A stretch of 64,000 nucleotides of DNA from Synanceia verrucosa (Eukaryota; Chordata; Actinopteri; Perciformes; Synanceiidae), in contig JAQQSB010001543.1 in assembly GCA_029721515.1 (NCBI GenBank), positions 1 through 64,000 of the forward strand. The letters are read 5' to 3'. Positions 36,404-46,683 of the stretch are shown piece by piece. The notes under the pieces were generated by a model, which saw only the letters and a list, made by a program, of their open reading frames with translations, was not told the DNA's origin and ran no database searches. Every line of letters begins with the position of its first letter. Within the stretch, counting starts at the first letter, position 1. The position numbers and the translations under genes are program-made.

Positions 36404-37906
36404 CTAAGCTAGAAGCTTGTTTTTGAGAGTCATGAATTTGGGGGTTGGTTTTGGGTGCAGTGTGTCCAGTCCCACAAAAAGTCTTTGAAACACCTCAAAT
36501 GTTTTGGAAAGCTTGGGTGGATACTCAAGATTAAGTGCATATGTCAACCCCAGGAGTAGGCAGCATGCTTTGGCCAGGTTTCCAAGATAAGTAAGGACTG
36601 GTACTCCCTCAATGATGATTCCTACTGCATTTGGCTCACGACAGATGTAGATGCTCATATTCCTCATTTTCAGTTCCTCATGAACAGTGGTTTCTGCAGT
36701 TCCTTTGAGATACAAAAACAGTAATTAAAAAAATGCATCTCATTTTAGATGTAATATAAGTTATTTGATTTAATTTATTTAATTAATTTTAATTTACATA
36801 TAAAAAACCTGAATAGAACCACCAGAAATTAAAAAAAAAACAAAAAAAAAACAGTAACACTAAAATGTTTAATGCTTGTTTAAGGGAAGCATTTTTGTTT
36901 GCATTTTTAGGACAAACAGAAACACAAGACAGAAAGACGTTGCTTTGTGGTGCTGTGCTAATCGGCTATCCTGGGGTCCTGCCAACGAGCTGCATACTCC
37001 ACCTCCACCTGACAACTGCTGGTTCAGTCAGTTCACATAAAAGTCAACCCAATTTAAGCTTGTACATTAGACTGACCCAAACCTGCTTTTAAACAATACT
37101 TACACAGTAGTCAGAGATTAGCTCCTGTCCACTCTCTCCCATGCACTCTATGAGGCATTTCAGAGTCACATCTCTCTTATTCATTGCAGAGGCACTTGGG
37201 TCCTATAGAATAATAATAAATTAATTAATTTTGTTGCCAATTTTACTCCAAATCTGTGATACTACTATTCCTTTAGGGCATGATTACAGTCAGCTTTAAC
37301 TTTTAAACCGCTTTTAACCCACCTGTATCAGTTCCATCAACATGTTCTTGATGCGCTGACCAGTCACTCCGCCTTTTGCACTGAAGAGCTCCAGGAGCTT
37401 TGGAATGTACCTGTCCAGCTGGGACATAAATGTTGATTCCAGTGGAACAGCAGTGCACCTTCGGAACTCTTCATTAATCTGTAAGACAGCAAATGATCGG
37501 GCAAAAAGTGAGTCCAGTGTGTCATGTCCAAGTCACAACGGAAACTTGGTCAGGAAAAAAAAGAATGATAAATCATTTACCTGGAATGGTTCGAAAAGGG
37601 CAGGCCATCTTTCCTTAAATTCCAATTTAAAAAAAAATCCTTTTCATTAGGAAATCCAGGTTTTTTACACAGGGGGCAGGTGAATGAAGGACTTACTTGA
37701 GGTGAGTTGAGGAATTTGACTTCTGAGTGGTATCTTGACAGATGAGAGCGTAGGGAACTCCAGCATTTAAAAGCGCATGGGCAACCTATATGAATGCAAG
37801 GCAAGGTATGGCTGTGTCCAAAGGTCCCATGGTGCAGTCTGTAATGCTTTAAAATGTCACTCTTGGTTGGAACAACAGTGCTGCACAATTTACAGGGTCA
37901 TCCCAT
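36404..37906 (-). CDS. zinc-finger protein gene nested in transposase intron 4, unit A
   Basis: Four coding exons. E1 (from an ATG at 37906 to about 37577) has paired C2H2-like fingers: CKLCSTVVPTKSDILKHYRL, then CIHIGCPCAFKCW and HLSRYH, then CPLCKKPGF, followed by FKERWPALFEPFQ in another frame after a T run. E2 37323-37478 (INEEFRRCTAVPLESTF), E3 37104-37202 (DPSASAMNKRDVTLKCLIEC) and E4 36404-36702 (end LKNKLLA, stop 36404-36406) follow. E2 and E3 lengths are multiples of three and all borders are GT-AG, though the E3-E4 phase is unclear. A TGA is codon 3 (ATG GGA TGA CCC TGT) in both copies. I recognise the layout from multicopy uncharacterised fish proteins whose function I cannot state. 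It lies on the transposase strand, wholly inside its 4.6-kb intron. Confidence 0.65.
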
Positions 37907-38969
37907 CTGTCATTGGAGAGAGAGAAAAAATAAGTCATGGTTAATCTCTAACCTCTTGGATATATAAGCCTGATAAGAGTCCTTAATATCTTTTTTTTTT
38001 TACACCCTAATATACTCATTTGTGAAGATTATCCTGCTGAACAAGAGAAAAAACAAATGCTTTGTGAGACACACACAGCTTATTTTCTAAGGCAATATCC
38101 AAAGCATGATGTAAAAACCCAACTGACTTCCTGTCAAAAGGAGCCAGAGTGATGCTAACTACAAAAATACCATACAGCAACCTCAGTGTTTCCCATTAGG
38201 CCCGCAGCAGTCTCTCACATAAAGAAAAAAAATAAAGAAATAAACAGGTTTCACCATCTCTCATCTCTTCCAGTCAGCATCTCCACCTGATGTCGGTCGT
38301 ACGGCACGCAATCACGTAGTACACACACACATGCACACATAGACACGGGAGCATGGACATGTCGCAATTCACGCTAACAGTAAATGCGCGATATCGCGGT
38401 AATTGTACAGTAGCAGTTCTATTTTTAACAGAGTCGTTGCTAAACCGCGTGAAGTCACATACGTTCTCTATTGTGGCGAAGCTCAACAGAGCAGATCATA
38501 CTAGGCAGGAAAGCCGACACAGAATCAATGTAACACACTTCCGCACCATTTCAAAATGAAACACAATACGTTGCACAATGCGTTCGTATAAATAATCACA
38601 ACTTCACATCGACATTGCGTCGGGTCTCTGAGATATTAATTGTAGAAGTTGAAAAATACAATTATTTATGACACTACAGATCCTTTTCATAAGGACAATG
38701 GCATAAAGGACTGAAGATAAAAACCACACCACATTCAGCTCCACCAAACGATTATCCCTCGCCCACCAGTACCATTGTGTATGTGTGTGTGGCAGCCTAC
38801 ACTGCCAATAATACCACGTCGAAGCGGCGATAGTTTTCAGTACAAGTCACTATATCTATCTGTATTAAACTGCCACGCAAAGAAAATGCTACTTATAAAC
38901 TGCACAGGTTGGCTACAAACAGTGTTTGGTTGAAGTTAACGAGCTGTTGGAGGTAAGACGAGCACATCG

Positions 38970-38981
38970 AAAATGGCGGTC
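38970..38981 (+). promoter_or_regulatory. YY1-like site AAAATGGCGGTC
   Basis: It matches the AANATGGCGGC-type YY1 consensus at all but one position and lies about 130 bp from the putative zinc-finger 5' exon, in a locally CpG-richer stretch. Unit B has GAAATGGCGGTC at 59819. Confidence 0.35.
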
Positions 38982-39098
38982 GGTGGCAGGAAAATTAGCA
39001 AACAAAATATAACGTTGAGCCATGCTTTTGTAAATTGCAAATTTAGACATTTCAATTCTGGCAAAATCTGACTTTTGACAACATAAATTGTTACTTAC

Positions 39099-39232
39099 AT
39101 GAGTTCGGTAAAGTGTTTTCCTTGGGCTCCGTGAAAAGACGTGTCTTCAGGAACATTCGACAGTGAAGCCTGCAATGCCCGGGCTTGTTCTTCCGTTACT
39201 GCATACAGGTGGGCGGGTCGTGACGTTTTACG
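39099..39232 (-). promoter_or_regulatory. GC-box promoter-like region and 5' untranslated exon of the zinc-finger gene
   Basis: On the minus strand a stretch ending GAACTCAT is followed by the donor GTAAGTAAC at 39098, giving a plausible first non-coding exon that begins near 39.2 kb. Just upstream lie GGGCGGG and TGACGTTTTACG (plus-strand view 39211-39232), a GC box and a CRE-like TGACG. There is no TATA box. This suggests the nested gene has its own promoter. Confidence 0.4.
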
Positions 39233-39504
39233 TTTGATATAAACGTTTAAACTGAGTTTTGTTAAATCAATTTATGTTGAAGTCCCATAAAAATTTATTT
39301 TATCACATAAAAAAGTGAGATAGGAAAACACTTTACTTACAGATAACTCAAAAACTAAAAAAGAAAAATAAATTGATTTATTGGAATAAATATACTTTTA
39401 CAAGTAAAGTAAAATGGACAATACCACTGAAAGACTTCTTACAGTGTAGAGTAATGACAATTTCAGAAATGAATACCTGTACATATTGTCAAATAATAAA
39501 ACAC

Positions 39505-39562
39505 TTATGACACTGTATAGTGCAGTGTAGTGCATTTTATAGTGTGTAGTGCATTTTATGGA
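39505..39562. repeat. short tandem GTGTAGTGCATTTTAT repeat
   Basis: Two to three imperfect copies of GTGTAGTGCATTTTAT just inside intron 4, next to the exon 4 donor. The same is found in unit B. Confidence 0.7.
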
Positions 39563-41664
39563 AACAGAAAAAAAAACTGCTACATCTTTTGAATATACTT
39601 TGTTCGACCAGTTTATAATGACCTCTTTCATCCATCTTCACTGAGCATGTGGGAGGGATGTGTTTATAAAAACTATCAATCATGACTTCTCTGTCATGAA
39701 AGATAAGTTTTTTGTGGACCACTGAGTCACATGCTGCGCAGAGAAACTGAACTCCCGAGGGAACACAGTCCAAGCACCTGACCACAGCATTGACTGTTTT
39801 ACACTGCTGACAGCAATGCTGGGGAACACTTTCTGTGGCCAGCATACAACTCAGGAGCTCTGGCACTGCAGCCTTGAATTTCCTCTCAGTCATCAGCTGC
39901 CTCCTAGTCCACTCAGACATGCTGGTTGACTCTTCCACTTCTGCTGAAGCAGGGATGGTGGCCGAACTCAACAGATCTCTTAATCTCTGAAGATGCTGAT
40001 CTAAATTGATAGATCATAAAAAAAATGTCAAAGACAGTCATGATAATATTTTTTTAATAAATCGAAAATGGTCTATATGGCATTGCCACAGCAAATGCGT
40101 CATATACATGGCTGCTACTCAGTACATACAATATTCAAATGCCTATACTTTACATTTTCAAATTCAAAGATTAAGGTTTACTTTATTTGAGCTGCTGATT
40201 TCAGTATACATACCAAGATTTTGGACCTCTTGAGGAATTTCATCTGTCTGCGAGTCCTCAACTTCTGGCACTTCCACAGTGCTAGTGGGCTTAACTGCAA
40301 GCAATAATGTAAGAAACATTACTGCTGACCAACAGCATATAATGCATATAATTATAACATTATATTATTATTATTATATTATATTACCTAATATTTTGCT
40401 GACCAGATTGATTCTTTGGGATGTATTTTGGTACAATGTACCCATTATGGTCCCTTGTCCTCCAGGAAACATTGGAGCCTCCAGTCCCCTTCTGTTTCCT
40501 TTTCTTTGATGGCTAAAAGTAAAAAAAAAAATTAAATGATCTATTTGCCTTTACTGGGGCACACACATCATATCATGTACAGAGTATTATCAGAGAAATT
40601 TAGGTAAGTGCAATAATAGAGAAAACATATAAAAATATACCTTTTTTGCTTCCAACTCATCTGCCAAAGCTTTCCCCGCCTCCAGCCACTCCCTGAAGGT
40701 CTCAGATGCCATTCAGAGAAAAGAGAAAGGAAAGAAGGATGGGAAAAATCAAAGTAGAAAGATAAAGAGGAAAAGAGAGAAACAATCAGGCAAAGCAAAA
40801 GCTGAGAGAAAAATGAACGAGTGAAAGAAGGAATGTGGTTCTTAAAAGAACCGTTGGATTCTATAGTTTGATGTATAGTTTGATGTTCTTAAGACCTGAA
40901 AAACAGATGAACTAGGATTAGTAGTGCAACCATATTTGTCGCCACTGAAAAGTACATTTAACTAAAAGCAAAGTGGATTATCATTAAAAATGTCTAAGGG
41001 GAATAAGTTGTCAGTTCAAAAGCTAAAAGTACATTCATAAAACAACCTAGACTCTGTATCAACAGGTTAGGAGCTGCCAAAGACTAGTCCTTCACCACTG
41101 ATGGGGATTATGCATGTTTGCTATTCAATCAGATTAAGGAATATGAACCTGATTATGTGAACTGTAAATACAGCCAGTGCTGCACCTTCAATGTCCTTTC
41201 ATATTTTCATTTCCCCTTTTAGAAGTGATGGGTTCACAGAATTTAACTCAGTCAAAAACTGTTAGTACAGTTTGGAATACAGTACTAGGACAACAATGTT
41301 TCCTGCTGACAGAAATGCCTATACAGCTCACATCTGCTACCTTTTGCTAATAACAGTGCAATAAAACAGTAACATTAGTGTTTTATTGGACAAAATAATT
41401 CTGTTTTGAGCAAGGCACCTTCAGTTTTGCCTGTTGCGGGGTCCTAAAGGTGGACATGTATAGACATAAACTAGCTAGCAGGACATTAGCATGTGAACGT
41501 TATCATCTAATTGGTAAAATCACTTGTCTTTGATATCATTAACAACCGATCTGTAACTAAAACGTTAGACCAAACGTAGTCTGACATTTGAATTATGAGT
41601 AACCGATCAATTTCATACAAATCAGGAGCAAATAAAATTAAACATACAAACTTGTCAGGCTTAC

Positions 41665-41790
41665 CAGTGCTACGACGTTCAATCACGAAATGATTTCAAT
41701 GAAACTCCTCCCTCCGTTAGCAGGGTCTTTTTTGATTTACATGTCATGTGGTGACGCGTCAACTGAGGCACCGGAGTGTCGGTATTTACT
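41665..41790 (-). promoter_or_regulatory. putative 5' exon and promoter of the unit A transposase
   Basis: The minus strand shows ACGTCGTAGCACTG followed by the donor GTAAGCCTGAC at 41664, consistent with a non-coding first exon upstream of the ATG exon at 40712. Beyond it lies a locally CpG-bearing stretch (GACGCGTC, about 41755). There is no TATA box. Equivalent sequence is at about 62515-62640, changed to GGCCCAGCGTC in unit B. Confidence 0.35.
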
Positions 41791-41895
41791 CGACCACTAG
41801 TGGGCGCTTACATTTAAAACGTTGCATGCGGTCGTAATACGCTGCTTGTACAAATGACCTATGTGGTCGTTTTTTTTCGAGGAGGACAGTCTCAA

Positions 41896-42289
41896 TCATA
41901 CCATTTAACAGTAGTGGACAAAGTATTTACATCTTTTAAATAAGTAAAAGAGTAATACCACAGTGTATAAATAGTCCAACATTGAAAATTATAGCCTACT
42001 TGTTTGTGTAAATGTGAACAAACATGTTTTAATAATGTATAGTATTATATTACTGATTCATAATCATTTATCATTATATACATAACTTTAATGTTACTTT
42101 AGACTGTAGATCAATAAAGTCCTACTTTTTTAATTCTATAATAATGCATCTTAATTGATTATATGTTGATTTATTAATTAAAGTTACTTAAAGTATCAGA
42201 TGGTATGATCTGCTTGTAATATGTAATATTTTAATACGAAAGTCACATTGGTTTCCTGTCTGATGCTGCCACACTGTAGTTAGGTTGAA
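41896..42289. mobile_element. right half of the palindromic element at the A/B junction
   Basis: Sequence from ATCATACCATTTAACAG matches the interior and right arm of 19288-19764, but the left arm is replaced by unit A DNA ending GAGGAGGACAGTCTCA. The same truncated join occurs at 62750, so this is the repeat-unit boundary. Confidence 0.75.
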
Positions 42290-43118
42290 GAAAGCTGCAG
42301 ATAAACGAAACAATGGTATCGTAAAAAAATAAAATAAATTAAATACAAGTAATAAAATAAAAAAAAAATATTTAATTGTTAATGTTTAATATCTCCTCTC
42401 CTACTTGGATTAATCTAAAAGAAGTGGATCAACATCAGTCGCCAGGATCGAAACGAAACAATGGTATCGTAACAAAATAAAACAAATTAAAAACAACCAA
42501 TAAAATATAAAAAATATTTAATTATTAATATTTAATATCTCCTCTCCTTCTTGGATTAATCTAAAAGAAGTGGATCAACATCAGTCGCTAGGATCTGAGC
42601 GACAATATTATCATGAGACATAAGTTGGCCAGACAACCCGTGAATATTAGCAGCTAGATGGTGCTAGCTAACCACTTTAGTTGTTAATGTGTAGTTACTT
42701 TGGCTTTTGTTCTCTTGTGAAATGTATTACTTTCTATGAATGTAAGATTTTTCTATTTTAATTAAAAAAGAGAAAAACAATACGTTCATGATGCTGCAGA
42801 AATGTCCATTGCAACAAAATTGTATACTGAGGTGCAGTACTGGAGTAAATGTAAATGAAGCTGCTTTGTTGATGTTGCTCTCTGCAGGAAAAAAAAGAGG
42901 AAAGGAAGTGCATCACTGCACAGGAACACGAAGGACAAAGCCTGCTGCTACAACAACAGGAATAACAAATATCAGACATTACAAGGAGTAAATGACACTG
43001 GTTTCTTTTATGGCTCAAAAAGATCTGACCTAAACATTAAGGTTACTGTGAAATGCTAAATATCACTGTAAATCCTTCCAGGATGATGTTATTTATGTTA
43101 ATTCATTGCCGCTCCTAT

Positions 43119-43133
43119 CCAGCAGATGGCGCC
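43119..43133 (+). promoter_or_regulatory. CTCF-like core motif (3 of 4)
   Basis: CCAGCAGATGGCGCC, the same 15-mer and orientation as at 20076, 25427 and 46330, at the A/B junction. Confidence 0.45.
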
Positions 43134-43199
43134 ACACAACAAAACATTATACACTTGCCAAGTTGCCAAGAGATAATTTCAAATTCAAACTTTATCGTG

Positions 43200-43479
43200 A
43201 TTTAAAAAAAAAAATTGGCCGTCCACTGACAGCTCATAGCGCTATTCCCAGCGCTTTAAGGCACTACAGCGCATCGCGTCTGTCTACTGACAGCTCATAA
43301 CGCTGTATCATTCATACCACATTCATGCACTGAGACAGAGATGACACACGAGCAGTTGCTCTACGTGGGGTTCAGTATCTTGCTCAAAGACACTTCGACA
43401 TGCACCGGGGAGGACTCGAACCAGCGATCTTTCGATCACTGATCAAGCCGCTCTACCCACTGAGCTGTAGCCGCCCCGG
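43200..43479 (-). mobile_element. tRNA-derived SINE, best-preserved copy
   Basis: Minus strand: CCGGGGCGGCTACAGCTCAG, TGGGTAGAGCGG (A box), GATCGCTGGTTCGAGTCCTC (intact B box GGTTCGAGTCC), then GTGCATGTCGAAGTGTC. The 3' part ends GGACGGCCAAT followed by T/A runs. It is a SINE rather than a working tRNA because the acceptor stem cannot pair and a ~180-bp tail follows. Confidence 0.8.
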
Positions 43480-43704
43480 AATGCACAGTTGATCAAGTGA
43501 CCTTTATAGTTGTCTGGCCAATTTATGTCTAATGATAATATTGTCGCTCAGATCCTAGCGACTGATGCTGATCCACTTCTTTAAGATTAATCCAAGTTGG
43601 AGAGGAGATATTAAATATTAACGTTTTATTATTTTTTTTTATTGTATTGTTTATTTTTAACTTGTTTTGTTTTGTCACGATACCATTGTTTCGTTCATCT
43701 GCAG

Positions 43705-44202
43705 CTTCGTCAAGCTAACTACAGTGTGGCAGCATCAGACGGGAAACCAATGTGAGTTTCGTATTAAAATACATATTACAAGCAGATCATACCATTTAAC
43801 AGTAGTGGAAGAAGTATTTACATCTTTTAATTAAGTAAAAAGAGTAATACCACAGTGTATAAATAGTCCAACATTGAAAATTATAGCCTACTTGTTTGAT
43901 CTACAGCCTAAAGTAACATTAAGGTTATGTTTTAATAATATATTGTGTTATATTACTGAGTCATAATCATTTATTATTATATACATAACCTTAATGTTAC
44001 TTTAGGCTGTAGATCAATAAAGTCTATAATTTTCAATGTTAATTCTATAATAATGCATCTTAATTGATTATATGTTGATTTATTAATCAAAGTTACTTAA
44101 AGTATCAGATGGTATGATCTGCTTGTAATATGTAATATTTTAATACGAAAGTCACATTGGTTTCCTGTCTGATGCTGCCACACTGTAGTTAGCTTGACGA
44201 AG
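43705..44202. mobile_element. palindromic MITE-like element with a second, inner perfect palindrome
   Basis: The termini CTTCGTCAAGCTAACTACAG and their inverse are intact. Inside, a 32-bp arm at 43898-43929 (GATCTACAGCCTAAAGTAAC...) is the exact reverse complement of 43984-44015, and ATTGAAAATTATAG pairs with CTATAATTTTCAAT just outside. The sister copies have only the right inner arm. Confidence 0.8.
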
Positions 44203-44204
44203 CT

Positions 44205-44650
44205 GCAGATAAACGAAACAATGGTATCGTAACAAAATAAAATAAATTAAAAACAAGCAATAAAATTAAAAAAAATATTTAATTGTTAATATTTAATATC
44301 TCCTCTCCTACTTGGATTAATCTAAAAGAAGTGGATCAACATCAGTCGCCAGGATCGAAACGAAACAATGGTATCGTAACAAAATAAAATAAATTAAAAA
44401 CAAGCAATAAAATAAAACAAATATTTAATTGTTAATATTTAATATCTCCTCTCCTACTTGGATTAATCTAAAAGAAGTGGATCAACATCAGTCGCCAGGA
44501 TCGAAACGAAACAATGGTATCGTAACAAAATAAAATAAATTAAAAACAAGCAATAAAATATAAAAAATATTTAATTGTTAATATTTAATATCTCCTCTCC
44601 TACTTGGATTAATCTAAAAGAAGTGGATCAACATCAGTCGCTAGGATCTG
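44205..44650. repeat. three tandem 146-bp arm modules
   Basis: AGGATCGAAACGAAAC occurs at 44351 and 44497, exactly 146 bp apart, and the array closes with CTAGGATCTGAGCGAC. The same module occurs twice at 42296-42600 and 45500-45800. Confidence 0.85.
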
Positions 44651-46329
44651 AGCGACAATATTATCATGAGACATAAGTTGGCCAGACAACCCGTGAATAT
44701 TAGCAGCTAGATGGTGCTAGCTAACCACTTTAGTTGTTAATGTGTAGATAATTTGGCTTTCTGTTCTCTTGTGAAATGTATTACTTTCTATGAATGTAAG
44801 ATTTTTCTATTTTAATTAAAAAAGAGAAAAACAATACGTTCATGATGCTGCAGAAATGTCCATTGCAACAAAATTGTATACTGAGGTGCAGTACTGGAGT
44901 AAATGTAAATGAAGCTGCTTTGTTGATGTTGCTCTCTGCAGGAAAAAAAAGAGGAAAGGAAGTGCATCACTGCACAGGAACACGAAGGACAAAGCCTGCT
45001 GCTACAACAACAAGAATAACAAATATCAGACATTACAAGGAGTAAATGACACTGGTTTCTTTTATGGCTCAAAAAGATCTGACCTAAACATTAAGGTTAC
45101 TGTGAAATGCTAAATATCACTGTAAATCCTTCCAGGATGATGTTATTTATGTTAATTCATTGCCGCTCCAATGAAGAAGCTGCAGATAAACGAAACAATG
45201 GTATCGTCACAAAATAAAACAAATTAAAAACAAGCAATAAAATAAGAAATATTTAATTATTAATATTTAATATCTCCTCTCCTACTTGGATTAATCTAAA
45301 AGAAGTGGATCAACATCAGTCGCTAGGATCTGAGCGACAATATTATCATTAGACATAATTTACAAGGAGTAAATGAAACTGGTTTCTTTTATGGTTCAAA
45401 AAGATCTGACCTAAACATTAAGGTTACTGTGAAATGCTAAATATCGCTGTAAATCCTTATAGGATGATGTTATTTATGTTAATTAATTGCCGCTCCTATG
45501 ACGAAGCTGCAGATAAACGAAACAATGGTATCGTAACAAAATAAAATAAATTAAAACAAGCAATAAAATAAAAAAAATATTTAATTATTAATATTTAATA
45601 TCTCTCTCCTACTTGGATTAATCTAAAAGAAGTGGATCAAACATCAGTCGCCAGATCGAAACGAAACAATGGTATCGTAACAAAATAAAATAAATTAAAA
45701 ACAAGCAATAAAATATAAAAATATTTAATTATTAATATTTAATATCTCCTCTCCTACTTGGATTAATCTAAAAGAAGTGGATCAACATCAGTCGCTAGGA
45801 TCTGAGCGACAATATTATCATGAGACATAAGTTGGCCAGACAACCCGTGAATATTAGCATGTAGATGGTGCTAGCTAACCACTTTAGTTGTTAATGTGTA
45901 GATAATTTGGCTTTCTGTTCTCTTGTGAAATGTATTACTTTCTATGAATGTAAGATTTTTCTATTTTAATTAAAAAAGAGAAAAACAATACGTTCATGAT
46001 GCTGCAGAAATGTCCATTGCAACAAAATTGTATACTGAGGTGCAGTACTGGAGTAAATGTAAATGAAGCTGCTTTGTTGATGTTGCTCTCTGCAGGAAAA
46101 AAAAAAAGAGGAAAGGAAGTGCATCACTGCACAGGAACACGAAGGACAAAGCCTGCTGCTACAACAACAGGAATAACAAATATCAGACATTACAAGGAGT
46201 AAATGACACTGGTTTCTTTTATGGCTCAAAAAGATCTGACCTAAACATTAAGGTTACTGTGAAATGCTAAATATCACTGTAAATCCTTCCAGGATGATGT
46301 TATTTATGTTAATTCATTGCCGCTCCTAT

Positions 46330-46344
46330 CCAGCAGATGGCGCC
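46330..46344 (+). promoter_or_regulatory. CTCF-like core motif (4 of 4)
   Basis: CCAGCAGATGGCGCC at the left edge of unit B, in the position equivalent to 25427. Confidence 0.45.
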
Positions 46345-46409
46345 ACACAACAAAACATTATACACTTGCCAGGTTGCCAAGAGATAATTTCAAATTCAAA
46401 CTTTATCGT

Positions 46410-46683
46410 GATTTAAAAAAAAAAATTGGCCGTCCACTGACAGCTCATAGCGCTATTCCCAGCGCTTTAAGGCACTACAGCGCATCGCGTCTGTCTACTG
46501 ACAGCTCATAACGCTGTATCATTCATACCACATTCATGTACTGAGTCAGAGATGACACACGAGCAGTTGCTTTACTTGGGGTTCAGTATCTTGCTCAAAG
46601 ACACTTCGACATGCACCGGGAGGACCAGCGATCTTTCGATCACTGATCAAGCCGCTCTACCCACTGAGCTGTAGCCGCCCCGG
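46410..46683 (-). mobile_element. tRNA-derived SINE in unit B foldback cluster
   Basis: The counterpart of 25510-25779, with the same damaged B-box region (CGCTGGTCCTCCC), so the damage predates the duplication. Confidence 0.7.

Larger units (their letters stand above)
35019..39450. mobile_element. intron-4 segment bounded by inverted TACACTG termini, carrying the zinc-finger gene
   Basis: The left end reads TACACTGCAAAAACTGTTG (from about 35020). The right end, inverted, reads TACACTGTAAGAAGTCTTTC (39450 inward): inverted termini with about 12 of 16 matches. The whole zinc-finger gene and its promoter-like region lie between. The 3' splice site of transposase exon 5 (GCAGTGTAG|TATTTC) falls inside the left terminus. 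I see no clear target-site duplication. TACACTGCAAAAACT-type ends are, as I recall, common in fish MITEs. That this is one mobile cassette is an inference. Confidence 0.35.
30561..40712 (-). pseudogene. KDZ/Zisupton-type transposase gene, unit A, 17 exons, inactivated
   Basis: Exons in transcript order: 40641-40712 (ATG, MASETFREWLEAGKALADEL), 40388-40512 (PSKKRKQKG, nuclear-signal like), 40214-40294, 39599-40000, 34914-35018, 34560-34792, 34315-34482, 34142-34235, 33823-34058, 33417-33531, 32629-32746, 32446-32537, 32085-32202, 31892-31993, 31644-31817, 30995-31171 and about 30604-30758. All have GT-AG borders, and phases agree throughout except where noted. Exon 4 has the cysteine cluster CCQQCKTVNAVVRCLDC...FLCAACD, typical of KDZ proteins. 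The catalytic part shows MLAVSADGNRKHYRF, LLFDGLFIAHDAKV, MRPFLSVMHAKAHTGKCE, GEEVEQVNSFLSR and GRADMITMLAMGWN. Lesions: one extra base in exon 2, TGA for Trp at 34737-34739, a frameshift in exon 7 and an uncertain last exon. An acidic C-terminus (EDCEEDSSSSELSQEEL, stop 30561) needs one fewer T. Family: DDE-type nuclear transposases of fish and fungi. Confidence 0.88.
23725..41895. repeat. tandem duplicated unit A (pair of 44490-62750)
   Basis: Nearly every feature from 23.7 to 41.9 kb recurs 20.76-20.90 kb downstream in the same order and strand: foldback cluster, chromodomain-like gene, KDZ gene, zinc-finger gene and all insertions. Differences are a few substitutions and many one-base changes in homopolymers. 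Offset changes come from a 146-bp module (extra in B) and a 47-bp minisatellite unit (extra in A). The left side of A is disturbed by the minus-strand L2. Confidence 0.95.
42290..43704. mobile_element. foldback unit between A and B (most complete single unit)
   Basis: Left arm with two 146-bp modules (42296-42600), internal block (42609-43120), CTCF-like motif (43119-43133), SINE (43200-43479) and inverted right arm (43515-43704, ending CGATACCATTGTTTCG). The arms are about 185-190 bp. There is no coding potential beyond short frames. Confidence 0.65.

Noticed and set aside
43432..43479. Functional tRNA gene
   Set aside because: A and B boxes are present, but the copy is followed by a SINE body, is repeated with damage elsewhere and lacks a pairable acceptor stem.
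44205..44650. CRISPR-like array of regularly spaced repeats
   Set aside because: The 146-bp units are contiguous without variable spacers, in a eukaryotic repeat setting.
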